Source: Streptomyces sp. NBC_01276
GTDB taxonomy: Bacteria > Actinomycetota > Actinomycetes > Streptomycetales > Streptomycetaceae
DNA: 64,000 nt
Reading direction: 5' to 3'
Assembly (NCBI RefSeq): GCF_041435355.1
Contig: NZ_CP108442.1
Span: forward strand, 7,314,501-7,378,500
Shown piece by piece: positions 7,695 through 16,800 of the stretch. Within the stretch, counting starts at the first letter, position 1. Each line of letters starts with the position of its first letter. A program made the translations under genes and the position numbers. The notes below the pieces were generated by a model. It worked only from the letters and a program-made list of their open reading frames with translations, searched no databases and was not told the DNA's origin.

Positions 7695-9956
7695 TTGTCA
7701 AACATCGCATTTCAGAGTGAGCAGCGATTCGTCACCGAGCTGTACGCGCGCCTCGAAGATCTGCGGGACCGGGCCGATCGCGCCGTCCGGGCGGCGCTGC
7801 GCCAGGGCGGCAACGGATTTCAGGAACGGCTGGAGCGCGACGTTGCCGTCGCCGAACAGTCCGGTCTCCTCGCCGCGCTGAACGCCGCCGAACACGGTCT
7901 CTGTTTCGGCCGGCTGGAATTCTCGGACGGCCGGGACCACCACATCGGCCGGATCGGAATCAGGCAGGACGACGCCGAACGCACACCCCTCGTACTCGAC
8001 TGGCGCGCCGAAACGGCCCGCCCGTTCTATCTCGCCACCGGGTACGTCCCGATGGGGCTGCGCCGCCGCCGGCACATCACCACCCTGGGGCGGGAGGTGA
8101 CCGCCCTGCACGACGAGATCCTCGACCTCGCCGACACCGAACGCACCGGTTACGAGGGCGCCGACGCGGACGCCGTGCTGCTCGCCGCCCTCGACGCCGC
8201 CCGCACCGGCCGCATGCACGACATCGTGCAGACCATCCAGGCCGAACAGGACGGGATCATCCGCTCCTCCCACCGCGGCGTCCTGGTCGTCGAGGGCGGC
8301 CCCGGCACCGGCAAGACCGCCGTCGCCCTGCACCGTGCCGCCTTCCTCCTGTACGCGCACCGCGAGCTCCTCGCCCGGCGCGGCGTACTGATCGTCGGCC
8401 CGAACCCCGCCTTCCTCGGCTACATCGGCGAGGTGCTGCCCTCCCTCGGCGAGACCGGGGTGCTCCTGTCCTCCCCGGGCGACCTCTTCCCCGGCGTGCG
8501 CGCCACCGGCACCGACCGCCCCGGAGCCGCCGAGGTCAAGGGCCGTGCCGCCATGGCGGAAGTCCTCGCCCGGGTAGTCGCCGACCGCCAGACCCTCCCC
8601 GAGGGAGTGCCCGCGGGCAGCGGCGAGGACAGCGACACGGTGCCGGAGCCGGCCCTGGAGATCGACCACGAGGACTACGGGACGCTCCTGCTCGACCGGA
8701 CCATGGCCCACGCCGCGCGCGACCGGGCCCGCGCCACCGCCCTGCCGCACAACCTGGCCCGCCCCTACTTCGCGTTCGCCGTCATCGACGCCCTCACCGC
8801 GCAGCTCGTCGACCGGCTCGGCGCCGACCCCTACGGCGGCCCCAACCTGCTCGGCCCCGACGACGCGGCCCAACTCGGCAAGGAGATCGCCACCAGCGCC
8901 GACGTGCACGCCGCCATCGACAGCCTCTGGCCGCCGCTCACCCCGGAGCAGCTGGTCACCGAGTTCCTCGCCGAACCCTCCCACCTCGCCGAGGCGGACG
9001 CCGACCTGATCCGCCGGCCCGCGGGGGAGTGGACCCCGGCCGACGTCCCGCTCCTCGACGAGGCCGCGGAACTGCTCGGGACCGACGACAGCGCCGAACG
9101 CGCCGCCGCCGAGCGGGCCCGGCTGGAGCGCATCGACTACGCCCAGGGCGTCCTGGACCTCTCCCAGGGCTCCGAGTCCTACGAGTTCGAGGACATGGAG
9201 AACGAATACCTCGCCGCCCACGACATCATCGACGCGGAACGGATGGCCGAGCGCCACGAGGAGGCCGACCGCCGCACCACGGCCGAACGCGCCGCCGCCG
9301 ACCGCACCTGGGCCTTCGGGCACGTGATCGTCGACGAGGCGCAGGAGCTGTCCGAGATGGCCTGGCGCCTGCTGATGCGCCGCTGCCCCACCCGCTCCAT
9401 GACCCTCGTCGGAGACCCGGCCCAGACCGGCGACGAGGCGGGCTGCGGCTCCTGGCACCAGATCCTGGACCCGTACGTCGGCGACCGCTGGGAACGCGTC
9501 CGGCTCGCCGTCAACTACCGTACGCCCGCCGAGATCATGGAGGTCGCCGCCGCCGTCCTGCGCGCCCACCACCCCGGCTTCGAACCGCCGAGCTCGGTGC
9601 GCTCCACCGGCGTGCGCCCCTGGGTGCGCGGGACCGGGGACCTGCCGGGGGCCGTCGCCGAGGCCGTCCGCGCCGACGCCCCGGCCGAGGGCCGCCTCGC
9701 GGTGATCGCACCCCGCCCCCTGCACCCCGCGCTGGCCGCGGCCCTGCCCGGCGTACGGGCCGGAGAGGAGCCCGACCTCACCCGGCCCGTCGTGCTGCTC
9801 GACCCGCGCCAGGCCAAGGGGCTGGAGTTCGACACGGTGATCGTGGCCGAGCCGGCCGGCTTCCCGCCCAGCGACCTCTACGTGGCACTCACCCGCGCCA
9901 CCCAGCACCTGGGCGTGCTGCACACCGGCCGCCTGCCCGAAGGACTGGACGGCTGA
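7695..9956 (+). CDS. HelD/HelR-like superfamily 1 helicase (RNA polymerase recycling factor)
   Basis: This is a protein of about 753 residues of the UvrD-like HelD class, which pries RNA polymerase off DNA. Streptomyces HelR also displaces rifamycins. Seen motifs are Walker A GGPGTGKTAVALHRAAF (around residue 200), HVIVDEAQELSEMAWRLLMRRC (Walker B, around 546), GDPAQTGD, LAVNYRTPAEIM and AKGLEFDTVIV (around 706). A charged coiled-coil N-terminus (LYARLEDLRDRADRAVRAAL) would enter the polymerase secondary channel. The insertion between residues 270 and 530 is acidic. TTG 7695 is preferred over GTG 7689 because GGGAG (7685-7689) sits 5 nt before it. A terminator precedes it and an inverted repeat covers its putative -35 region. 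Confidence 0.82.
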   Translation: MSNIAFQSEQRFVTELYARLEDLRDRADRAVRAALRQGGNGFQERLERDVAVAEQSGLLAALNAAEHGLCFGRLEFSDGRDHHIGRIGIRQDDAERTPLVLDWRAETARPFYLATGYVPMGLRRRRHITTLGREVTALHDEILDLADTERTGYEGADADAVLLAALDAARTGRMHDIVQTIQAEQDGIIRSSHRGVLVVEGGPGTGKTAVALHRAAFLLYAHRELLARRGVLIVGPNPAFLGYIGEVLPSLGETGVLLSSPGDLFPGVRATGTDRPGAAEVKGRAAMAEVLARVVADRQTLPEGVPAGSGEDSDTVPEPALEIDHEDYGTLLLDRTMAHAARDRARATALPHNLARPYFAFAVIDALTAQLVDRLGADPYGGPNLLGPDDAAQLGKEIATSADVHAAIDSLWPPLTPEQLVTEFLAEPSHLAEADADLIRRPAGEWTPADVPLLDEAAELLGTDDSAERAAAERARLERIDYAQGVLDLSQGSESYEFEDMENEYLAAHDIIDAERMAERHEEADRRTTAERAAADRTWAFGHVIVDEAQELSEMAWRLLMRRCPTRSMTLVGDPAQTGDEAGCGSWHQILDPYVGDRWERVRLAVNYRTPAEIMEVAAAVLRAHHPGFEPPSSVRSTGVRPWVRGTGDLPGAVAEAVRADAPAEGRLAVIAPRPLHPALAAALPGVRAGEEPDLTRPVVLLDPRQAKGLEFDTVIVAEPAGFPPSDLYVALTRATQHLGVLHTGRLPEGLDG

Positions 9957-9967
9957 GCCGCGGCGGA

Positions 9968-9994
9968 CCGGCCACACGCGCGACAAGTGGCCGG
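9968..9994. terminator. Hairpin downstream of the helicase
   Basis: CCGGCCAC and GTGGCCGG form an 8-bp stem with an 11-nt loop shortly after the helicase stop codon. Confidence 0.5.
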
Positions 9995-10038
9995 ATCCGC
10001 CCGTCTCCGGGGGGCGTCGGCCGTCGTACCGTGAACAG

Positions 10039-11232
10039 ATGCCCGTGGTCGACATCAGCTCCGGCGCCGAGGACTTCGCCGCCGACCCCTACTCCTTCTA
10101 CGCGGCGCTGCGCGCGGCCGGACCGGTCCACCGGGTCGGCGGCGGCTCCCCCGACGACAGCCCCTGCTGGATCGTCGTCGGGTACGAGGAGGCCCGCCAG
10201 GCCCTGAGCCACCCGTCCCTGCTGAAGGACTGGCGCAGCGCCGGGACGTTCCCCGGCATCGAGCCCACCGCGGCCAACTCCAACATGCTGGAGTCCGATC
10301 CGCCCCAGCACACCCGGCTGCGCCGCCTGGTGGCCCGCGAGTTCACCGGCCGCCGGGTCCAGACGATGCGCCCGCTCGTCGAACGGACCACCGGCGAGCT
10401 CCTCGACGCCATGGCCGCCCGCCCCGAGCGCACCGCCGACCTGGTCCGGGACCTGGCCTTCCCCTTGCCGATGACGGTGATCTGCGAGCTCCTCGGCGTC
10501 CCCGACCTCGACCGCGACCGCTTCCGCCACTGGTCGAACGCGGTCGTCACCCCGCTGCCGGGCACCGTCGGCAACGAGGCGCACCGGCAGTTGAGCGGTT
10601 ACCTCGCGGAGCTCGTCGCGCGGAAGGCCGCCCACCCGGGCGACGACCTGTTCAGCGCTCTGATCCGGACCCGCGACGAGGACGGCGACTCGCTCTCGCC
10701 CGACGAGCTGATCGGGATGGCCTTCCTGCTGCTGGTCGCCGGCCACGAGACCACCGTCAACCTCATCTCGAACGGCGTCCGCGCCCTGCTGGCCCACCCC
10801 GCCCAGCTGGCCGAGCTGCGCGCCGACCCGGACAAACTGCTCGACGCGGCGGTGGAGGAGATGCTCCGCTACGACGGCCCCGTCCAGAACTCCACCTACC
10901 GCTACGCCGCCACCGACGTGCAGCTCGGCGGTGTGGTCATACCCGCCGGGTCCATCGTGCTCGCCTCGCTGGCCGGGGCCGACCGCGACCCCGGCCGCTT
11001 CGCCGACCCGGACGTCTTCGACATCCACCGGGCCCCGCAGGGCCACCTCGCCTTCGGACACGGGCTGCACTTCTGCATCGGCGCCCCGTTGGCCCGCATG
11101 GAGGGCAGGATCGCGGTGCGCGGCCTGCTGGAGCGCTTCCCCGGGCTGGCCGAGGACCCGGCGGCCGGACCCCGCCAGTGGCTGCCCGGCAGCCTGATGC
11201 GCGGGGTGAGAAGCCTCCCGGTGCGCTGGTAG
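10039..11232 (+). CDS. Cytochrome P450 (bacterial class I, CYP107-like)
   Basis: This is a 397-residue soluble P450. Landmarks are the C-helix region ESDPPQHTRLRRLVAREF, the I-helix oxygen-binding motif LLVAGHETTVN, the K-helix EEMLR (ExxR) and the haem loop FGHGLHFCIGAPLAR with the thiolate at about Cys346. The family hydroxylates or epoxidises small natural products or xenobiotics using ferredoxin electrons. No ferredoxin gene is adjacent. ATG 10039 has no ribosome binding site, but TACCGT (10027-10032) lies 6 nt upstream, suggesting a leaderless transcript. Substrate and partners are not evident from the neighbourhood. Confidence 0.9.
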   Translation: MPVVDISSGAEDFAADPYSFYAALRAAGPVHRVGGGSPDDSPCWIVVGYEEARQALSHPSLLKDWRSAGTFPGIEPTAANSNMLESDPPQHTRLRRLVAREFTGRRVQTMRPLVERTTGELLDAMAARPERTADLVRDLAFPLPMTVICELLGVPDLDRDRFRHWSNAVVTPLPGTVGNEAHRQLSGYLAELVARKAAHPGDDLFSALIRTRDEDGDSLSPDELIGMAFLLLVAGHETTVNLISNGVRALLAHPAQLAELRADPDKLLDAAVEEMLRYDGPVQNSTYRYAATDVQLGGVVIPAGSIVLASLAGADRDPGRFADPDVFDIHRAPQGHLAFGHGLHFCIGAPLARMEGRIAVRGLLERFPGLAEDPAAGPRQWLPGSLMRGVRSLPVRW

Positions 11233-11255
11233 CCCGCGTCCCGTACCGGCGGCCG

Positions 11256-11287
11256 GGGGCGGCCCGACCGCCGTACCGGGCCGCCCC
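11256..11287. terminator. GC-rich hairpin after the P450
   Basis: GGGGCGGCCCG and CGGGCCGCCCC form an 11-bp stem with a 10-nt loop, 24 bp past the P450 stop. Confidence 0.6.
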
Positions 11288-11317
11288 ACGGGTGAACGCC
11301 GCCCGCCGGGGGACGTT

Positions 11318-11346
11318 TTGGTTTGCCGTCGGATCCTCAATACGAT
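11318..11346 (+). promoter_or_regulatory. Sigma-70-like leaderless promoter
   Basis: TTGGTT (11318-11323) and TACGAT (11341-11346) are 17 bp apart. The -10 box ends 6 nt before ATG 11353 and no ribosome binding site is present, so transcription probably begins at the start codon of the vWA gene. Confidence 0.65.
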
Positions 11347-11352
11347 CCGGCG

Positions 11353-12618
11353 ATGATCACAAGAAAACGGCTGGCGGCCGGGGCCTGCGGCCTGTTCGTC
11401 GCCTTGACCGCGGGGCTCCTGCCCACGAACGCCGTCGCCGCCGACGGACCCGCGAAAGAGCCCCCCAAGGTCGAGCTGGTGCTCGACGTCAGCGGATCGA
11501 TGCGCGCGACCGACATCGACGGCCAGTCCCGGATGGCCGCCGCCAAGCAGGCCTTCAACGAGGTCCTGGACGCGGTGCCCGACGAAGTCCGGCTCGGCAT
11601 AAGGACCCTGGGGGCCACCTACCCCGGTGACGACCGGGCGCTGGGCTGCAAGGACACCAAGCAGCTCTACCCCGTCGGCACGGTCAACCGCACCGAGGCG
11701 AAGACCGCCGTCGCCACCCTCGCCCCCACCGGCTGGACGCCGATCGGCCCCGCCCTGCAGGCCGCCGCCCAGGACCTCGACGGGGGCAACGCCACCCGCC
11801 GCATCGTGCTCATCACCGACGGCGAGGACACCTGCGCCCCGCTCGACCCGTGCGAAGTGGCCCGCGACATCGCGGCCAAGGGCATCCACCTCGTCGTCGA
11901 CACCCTCGGCCTCGTCCCCGACGCCAAGACCCGCGCCCAGCTCACCTGCATCGCGGAGGCCACCGGCGGCACGTACACCTCGGTGGCGCACACCGCCGAA
12001 CTCTCCGGCAGGGTCAGACAACTGGTCGACCGGGCCGCCGACCCGGTGGTCACCCCGGTGGCCACCGAGGGCGCCAAGCAGTGCGAAGGCGCCCCGCAGC
12101 TGAAGGCCGGCCTCTACAGCGACCGCGAGACCTTCGGCGAGCACCGCTGGTACCGCGTCGACGTCCGCCCCGGACAGGAACTGCGCGCCTCGGTCAGCAT
12201 CGGCGCCGACCGCGCCGTCAACAACGACTACGGCGTCCTGCTGCGCGCGTCCACCGTCCACGGGCGGGAGATCGTCCGGGGTTCCGAGGCCGGCGACGGC
12301 CGCACCGATGTCGTCTCGACCGGCCTGCGCTACCCGAAGGCACCCCTGGACGGGGACGCCTCGAAGACCCCGGAGACCGTCTGCCTCCAGGTCAGCAACT
12401 CCTTCTCCGCCGGTCCGGCCGTCAAGACCGCGCCCGGCATGCCCGTCGAGCTGACCATCGACCTGGTCGACGGCCCGGACGAGCCCTCCGACGTGGCCTC
12501 CTTCGGCCTCGGCCGGGGCTGGTGGCTGCTGGGCCTGCTGGTGCTCACCGGTCTGCTCGCGGGGCTGGTCTGGGGCTGGATCTCGCGCTGGCGCATCTCC
12601 GTCTGGAGGACCAACTGA
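11353..12618 (+). CDS. Exported, membrane-anchored von Willebrand factor A domain protein
   Basis: This is a 421-residue protein with a signal peptide (LAAGACGLFVALTAGLLPTNAVAAD). A vWA domain carries the intact MIDAS start DVSGSM (residues 45-50) and later GWTPIGPAL and ITDGEDTC. A beta-rich segment follows (HRWYRVDVRPGQELRASVSI), then a C-terminal membrane helix (WWLLGLLVLTGLLAGLVWGW) with a short basic cytoplasmic tail. This places the metal-binding domain outside the cell. It overlaps the next gene by one base (TGATG), so the two are translationally coupled and probably form one complex. The beta-rich segment resembles the core of the downstream protein. Its role is unknown. Confidence 0.78.
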   Translation: MITRKRLAAGACGLFVALTAGLLPTNAVAADGPAKEPPKVELVLDVSGSMRATDIDGQSRMAAAKQAFNEVLDAVPDEVRLGIRTLGATYPGDDRALGCKDTKQLYPVGTVNRTEAKTAVATLAPTGWTPIGPALQAAAQDLDGGNATRRIVLITDGEDTCAPLDPCEVARDIAAKGIHLVVDTLGLVPDAKTRAQLTCIAEATGGTYTSVAHTAELSGRVRQLVDRAADPVVTPVATEGAKQCEGAPQLKAGLYSDRETFGEHRWYRVDVRPGQELRASVSIGADRAVNNDYGVLLRASTVHGREIVRGSEAGDGRTDVVSTGLRYPKAPLDGDASKTPETVCLQVSNSFSAGPAVKTAPGMPVELTIDLVDGPDEPSDVASFGLGRGWWLLGLLVLTGLLAGLVWGWISRWRISVWRTN

Positions 12619-13412
12619 TGCGTACCGTACGCACCCTGACGGCCGCCCTGCTGGCGGGGGCCGCCCTCCTCGCCCCGGCGTCCGCCGCCACCGCCGCCCC
12701 GAGCCCCACGCCGAGCGCCGGCCAGAAGGGTGAGGGTCCCACCGAGGCCGGCACAGGCTTCCGCACGGCGACCGCGTTCCGTCCGGGCCAGAAGGCCACC
12801 GCCGCCGGCTCCACCGGCGACTACCTGTACTGGGTCCTGCCCGTGGACGCGGGCCAACGGGCCACCGTACGGGCTGCGGTGACCCTCCCGGAGTCCGCCG
12901 CCCGGCACGGCGCCTCCACCTGGCGCCTCGACGTCTACGACGGGCTGCGCCGCCGACAGGCCTGCACCTACGGAACCCAGACCGCCGCGGCGGCCCGGGA
13001 GGCCTCCACCGTGGAGCTCGACTGCGTGCTGCGCACGGTCCGCTCCGGGGCCGAGGCCTGGTCCAACGATCCCCTGCCGGGCAGCTACTACGTCCGCCTG
13101 ACGGTGGCCGGGCTGCCCGAGGAGGACCTGGGCCTGCCCGTACGGGCCCAGGTCGAGGCCGAGATCAAGGAGATGGGCGGCGCCGCAGCGGTGGACGCGG
13201 CCCTGGCCGAACCCCTGGTCCCGGGCATCACGGGCGCCTCCGAGCAGCAGCGCGCGGCGCGCGCGCCCGAGGACGGCTGGTCCGGCGGCTGGTGGTCCGA
13301 CCGGTGGCTGTGGACCGCCGCCGGAGGGATCCTCGGCGCCCTCGCGGGCATCTACGGGTACTCCCTGACCCGGGGCTCGGGCCGGCCCGGACGGCCCCGG
13401 TCCGAGGCCTGA
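12618..13412 (+). CDS. Exported membrane-anchored partner of the vWA protein, function unknown
   Basis: This is a 264-residue protein with a signal peptide (TLTAALLAGAALLAPASAATA) and an extracytoplasmic beta-rich domain (DYLYWVLPVDAGQRATVRAA, then SYYVRLTVAGLPEEDLGLPV). One C-terminal membrane helix (WLWTAAGGILGALAGIYGYSL) ends in a basic tail. The segment around YWVLPVDAGQRATVRAAV parallels WYRVDVRPGQELRASVSI of the vWA protein upstream, suggesting a shared domain. Translation starts at ATG 12618 inside the preceding stop codon. Two same-topology surface proteins encoded as a coupled pair suggest a cell-envelope complex. I do not recognise a specific family function. Confidence 0.7.
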   Translation: MRTVRTLTAALLAGAALLAPASAATAAPSPTPSAGQKGEGPTEAGTGFRTATAFRPGQKATAAGSTGDYLYWVLPVDAGQRATVRAAVTLPESAARHGASTWRLDVYDGLRRRQACTYGTQTAAAAREASTVELDCVLRTVRSGAEAWSNDPLPGSYYVRLTVAGLPEEDLGLPVRAQVEAEIKEMGGAAAVDAALAEPLVPGITGASEQQRAARAPEDGWSGGWWSDRWLWTAAGGILGALAGIYGYSLTRGSGRPGRPRSEA

Positions 13413-13429
13413 CGGGACCGGAGGGAGAG

Positions 13430-13462
13430 GGGGCCGTCCAGTCCGCAGGACGGGACGGCCCC
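13430..13462. terminator. Hairpin terminator after the vWA operon
   Basis: GGGGCCGTCC and GGACGGCCCC form a 10-bp stem with a 13-nt loop, 18 bp past the operon stop. Confidence 0.7.
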
Positions 13463-13538
13463 GCACGGCACAATGATCAACCGGCCACGGAGCGTGGGCT
13501 ATGTTGGAAGGCGAGTGACGTGAGAAGGAGGCCCTCCG

Positions 13539-14456
13539 GTGTCATCGGGGCAGCAGGCGCGCGCACAGGCGGCCGCGATCACGCCGGGCACGGTCCCGCA
13601 GGAGCGGGAGAAGCCGCCGGCCGACCGGCTGCTCGCGCTCTTCGACGGCCACCGGCTGTCCCCGGGCCAGCGGCGGATCGCCCAGTACCTGATCGACCAC
13701 CTCACCGAGGCCGCGTTCCTCTCCATCACCGAGCTCGCCGAACGCGTCGGGGTCAGCCAGCCCTCCGTGACCCGTTTCGCCGCCGCGCTCGGATTCAGCG
13801 GCTATCCCGCGCTGCGCGAGGTGCTCCAGCCGATGGCGCTGAGCGCGGTGGCCGGCACCCCCGACAGCCGTGAGCAGATCCGCCACAACGAGCTCCAGGC
13901 CGCCGTCGACGCCGAGATCGAGAACCTGGAAAGCGTGCGCCGGCTGCTCGCCGACACCAACCGGGTGCTGGAGATCGGCCGGGACCTGGCCCACTCGGTC
14001 CCGCTGACGGTCCTGGGCCTGCGGATCTCGGTGTCCCTCGCCGAATACTTCGCCTACGCCGCCCGCCGCATCCACCCGGACGTCCGCGTGGTGACCCGGG
14101 GCGGCAGCGTGGCCTACGACGCCCTGCTCCAGTCCCGGGCGGCCGGCGGCAGCTGGGTGATCGCCTTCGCCATGCCCCGGCACGCCAACGAGACCCTGGC
14201 GGCCCTGCGGGCGGCCCGCAGCACCGGCCTGCGGGTCGTGCTGATCACCGACCCCACCCTCGGCCCGCTGGTGGAGGAGGCGGACGTGGTGCTGACGGCC
14301 GGCGCCGGATCCCGGTTGGTCTTCGACTCGTACGCGGCTCCCGGCATGCTCTCCGCCGCCCTGCTCCAGGCGATGGCCGACGCCGATCCCGAGCGGACCC
14401 AGGCCCGGCTCGAACAGTACGAGCAGGTCGCTGACCAGCACGGATTCTTCCTCTAG
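13539..14456 (+). CDS. MurR/RpiR-family transcriptional regulator
   Basis: This is a 305-residue regulator. The N-terminal RpiR helix-turn-helix (LSITELAERVGVSQPSVTRFA, read across the motif) is followed by a C-terminal sugar-isomerase (SIS) domain with SVPLTVLGLRISVSLAEYFA and AFAMPRHANETLAAL, which binds phosphosugars. The family controls aminosugar, peptidoglycan-recycling or central carbon genes. GTG 13539 follows a strong GAAGGAGG site. TATGTT (13500-13505) is a possible -10 box. A perfect GTATGAAA/TTTCATAC palindrome of the TGAAA-TTTCA type lies just downstream (14518-14535), before the next gene, and is the obvious candidate binding site. Confidence 0.88.
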   Translation: MSSGQQARAQAAAITPGTVPQEREKPPADRLLALFDGHRLSPGQRRIAQYLIDHLTEAAFLSITELAERVGVSQPSVTRFAAALGFSGYPALREVLQPMALSAVAGTPDSREQIRHNELQAAVDAEIENLESVRRLLADTNRVLEIGRDLAHSVPLTVLGLRISVSLAEYFAYAARRIHPDVRVVTRGGSVAYDALLQSRAAGGSWVIAFAMPRHANETLAALRAARSTGLRVVLITDPTLGPLVEEADVVLTAGAGSRLVFDSYAAPGMLSAALLQAMADADPERTQARLEQYEQVADQHGFFL

Positions 14457-14517
14457 CGGGCTCGGCGGAGGCCTCGGGGGACCCCCGGCGGCAGGCGGAT
14501 ATTCACCGCCCGGCCAT

Positions 14518-14535
14518 GTATGAAATTTTTCATAC
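14518..14535. promoter_or_regulatory. Palindromic candidate operator for the MurR/RpiR regulator
   Basis: GTATGAAA-TT-TTTCATAC is a perfect 8-bp inverted repeat in an unusually AT-rich stretch. A GGTATATATG sequence (14551-14560) just downstream could be a -10 region. Apart from this site and the hairpin at 14707, the 337-bp gap 14457-14793 shows nothing I can support as a gene. Confidence 0.55.
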
Positions 14536-14706
14536 CCTTGCGTACTCGACGGTATATATGTTTACTGACGGCGGCGTTCCGGATCCACCAGATGCCAGGG
14601 AGGGCGACCCCACGTCCTCTTCGAACAGCCACCCAGTACGCCGCTCCTCCTCACGGCGCGACCGGGTGACGGGTCAGGGCTTTCGGATCCGGCGGAGCGC
14701 CCCCCT

Positions 14707-14740
14707 GGCGGCCTCGGTCAACCCCTGGGCCGAGGCCGCC
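14707..14740. other. 11-bp hairpin in the leader of the 128-residue gene
   Basis: GGCGGCCTCGG and CCGAGGCCGCC pair perfectly around a 12-nt loop, ending 53 nt before ATG 14794. It may be an attenuator-like leader structure, or the terminator of a transcript starting near the palindrome at 14518. Confidence 0.5.
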
Positions 14741-14793
14741 CCCCTACGCAGTGTCTCGATCAGTGCTTCGACCACCACTCGGAAGTGACGAGA

Positions 14794-15180
14794 ATGTCCC
14801 AGACGGCCACCCTCACGCGCAGCCCGGACTGGCCCCTCCAGGTGAAGTCCCCCGGCTCGCACGACTGGGAGCGCAGCGCCACCCGCTGGCTGCGGGACCT
14901 GCTCCCGGCCCGCTACGGCAGCTACCTGACGCTGACCCGTCACCACGCCCTGCTCGCCCGCCACGTCCAGCTCCAGCTGCAGCACGAGATGCGCGCGGTG
15001 CGCGTGGCCCTGCACACCAGCCGGGCCGAGCTGCCGATGATGGGGGTCGCCGAGTCCGTGATCGAGAACACGATCAGGATGTACGCCATCGAGCTCGAAC
15101 AGCTCGGCCGCCTCTCCCGGGGCGTCCGCCTCGTCTCCGAGGCGCTCCTCGTGGGAACCCCGGCCCAGCGCAAGCGCTGA
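14794..15180 (+). CDS. Small hypothetical protein, largely helical
   Basis: This is a 128-residue protein without signal peptide or membrane segment. The middle is helical and charged (TLTRHHALLARHVQLQLQHE and MRAVRVALHTSRAEL). A second helix pair follows (VIENTIRMYAIELEQLGRLS) and it ends in a basic tail (PAQRKR). ATG 14794 is preferred over the in-frame GTG 14785 because GGAAG (14781-14785) lies 8 nt before the ATG. A strong hairpin and a RpiR-type palindrome precede it, so it may be the regulated target of the MurR/RpiR gene. I do not recognise a family. Codon use (GC at third positions) fits a real Streptomyces gene. Confidence 0.72.
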   Translation: MSQTATLTRSPDWPLQVKSPGSHDWERSATRWLRDLLPARYGSYLTLTRHHALLARHVQLQLQHEMRAVRVALHTSRAELPMMGVAESVIENTIRMYAIELEQLGRLSRGVRLVSEALLVGTPAQRKR

Positions 15181-15204
15181 CCCGGGGCGCCCCGCCGCCG
15201 GGCG

Positions 15205-16800
15205 TCAGCCCTGGCAGATGCCGCGCGCGTAGTCGTACGTGGCGGTCGCCTGCGAGTACTTCCACTGGGAGGCGAGCAGGCCGTCCGCCAGCTGCTTCGC
15301 GGCGGCCGGGCTCTCGACGACGTAGCCGAAGTCCTGGAGCCAGGACGGGTACAGGTTCTTCGAGCCGATGTAGAAGGCCGAGTCGTCCACCGAGACCAGC
15401 TTGTGGTGCTGGGCGTACGGCTTGCCGTCCGCCCACGTCGCCTTGTCGGAGGCGCGGAACGTCGCCAGCTGCAGACCGTCGCACATCGCGGCCTTCGCCC
15501 GGCCCGCGTCGCCGGTCAGGGCCTGGAGGCGGCCCCGCAGGACGTCGCTCACCTCGGACAGCGACTTGATCTGGGAGTAGCCGTCACTGCCGACCGCGCC
15601 CCGGTTCGCCGGGTCGCTGACGACGATGCGCACCTTCACCCCGGCCGCCAGCTTCGCGGCGAGGGCGTCGTAGAGCCGGATGTCGTAGCGGGGCAGCGGC
15701 GGGCAGGTCGCGTTCAGGTCCTGCTGGGAGATCTCGATGTGCCCGGTCGCGCTCGCGACCAGCGCCCGCAGCGCGCTCTCCTCCGGGTTGACCGTGTCGT
15801 AGTCCCGGTCGGCGTTGGTGTTGTCGTGCACCCCGATGACGCACTTGGTGTCGGGGGCCGTCGGCAGGACGGGCTTGAACGCCGAGGTCGGGTCGCTCTG
15901 CCGGATGCCGACGCCGAGGCCGCCGACCGCCAGGGCCGGGACGTCCCCGCCGCCCGTCGGGGCCGCGGGGCGGGGCAGGGTGGGCATGCAGCCCGCGTTG
16001 TTGGAGGACGCGAACCAGACGCTGGCCCAGCTGCTCTTGTTGCGGCAGGTCCAGTCCCACAGGGTGTCGAGGTAGCGGCCGGCCGAGCCCGCCGCCGGAC
16101 CGGACAGCGCGAGATCGACGTCGTTCACCGGGTGGGCGGTGTCGAGGTAGTCGTCCTTCCAGCTGTTGATGCCACCGGTGATCACCGAACCGCCGTCCAC
16201 CACCACCAGCTTGGAGTGGTTCCAGGAGAAGCCGGTCTTCGAGGTCGTCATCGACGCCACGTTCAGCGTGATGTTCGCCGCCGCGGGCCCCAGCTTGGCC
16301 ACCATCTCGTCGCGGTACGAGGACGGGATCACATTGGCGTGGTAGATCGGCGCGGCACCGACCAGGATGCGCACCTGGAGCCGGTTGCCCTTCTGCGCCG
16401 CCTCCTTCAGACCGGCCACGATCGCGTCCTGGAACCCGCCGTTGGGGAAGGGGGCCAGGGTGGATATGTCCACGCTCTGCCGCGCCTGCGCGATGTCCTC
16501 GCGCATCTTCTCCAGCAGCCGGCGGGAGCCGGGGCGCTCGGTGCAGGCCGGGTCGCCCCAGCAGCCGGGGCTCTGCAGCAGCCAGTCGGAACCGCCGGGG
16601 GCGGAGGCGCCGAGGCGGTTGCCGGCGGTGCGCTCCCAGACCGAGCCCTCCAGGCCGGGGGAGACCTGGCGCAGGGTCTGCTCCACCGCGTCCAGGTGCG
16701 GGGTGGGGGAGTCGGCGTACGCCGGGGCGGCGGACAGCAGGGCGAAGGAGGAGAGGGAGAGCGCGAGCGTGAGGGCCGTCGTGCGGACGGTGCGTGCCAA
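15205..16800 (-). CDS. Secreted phospholipase D (HKD superfamily)
   Basis: This is a 531-residue exported enzyme that hydrolyses or transfers the head group of phosphatidylcholine-type lipids. A signal peptide ([21 protein letters not shown]) precedes two HKD catalytic blocks. The first is [20 protein letters not shown] (His195) and the second [20 protein letters not shown] (second His about 466), each followed by the GG/GS motif of Streptomyces PLDs. Cysteine pairs such as PGCWGDPAC and the terminal ARGICQG also match the secreted actinomycete family, as does the length. The start is TTG 16800, since AAGGA lies 6 nt upstream and no ATG is in place. It is divergent from a tiny secreted protein. 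Confidence 0.9.
   Translation of the reverse strand: MARTVRTTALTLALSLSSFALLSAAPAYADSPTPHLDAVEQTLRQVSPGLEGSVWERTAGNRLGASAPGGSDWLLQSPGCWGDPACTERPGSRRLLEKMREDIAQARQSVDISTLAPFPNGGFQDAIVAGLKEAAQKGNRLQVRILVGAAPIYHANVIPSSYRDEMVAKLGPAAANITLNVASMTTSKTGFSWNHSKLVVVDGGSVITGGINSWKDDYLDTAHPVNDVDLALSGPAAGSAGRYLDTLWDWTCRNKSSWASVWFASSNNAGCMPTLPRPAAPTGGGDVPALAVGGLGVGIRQSDPTSAFKPVLPTAPDTKCVIGVHDNTNADRDYDTVNPEESALRALVASATGHIEISQQDLNATCPPLPRYDIRLYDALAAKLAAGVKVRIVVSDPANRGAVGSDGYSQIKSLSEVSDVLRGRLQALTGDAGRAKAAMCDGLQLATFRASDKATWADGKPYAQHHKLVSVDDSAFYIGSKNLYPSWLQDFGYVVESPAAAKQLADGLLASQWKYSQATATYDYARGICQG

Noticed and set aside
14516..14788. A 90-codon plus-strand frame starting at ATG 14516
   Set aside because: It begins inside the RpiR-type palindrome, has no ribosome binding site, and its product is a low-complexity Arg/Ser-rich sequence. 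The DNA is better explained as a regulatory region and leader.
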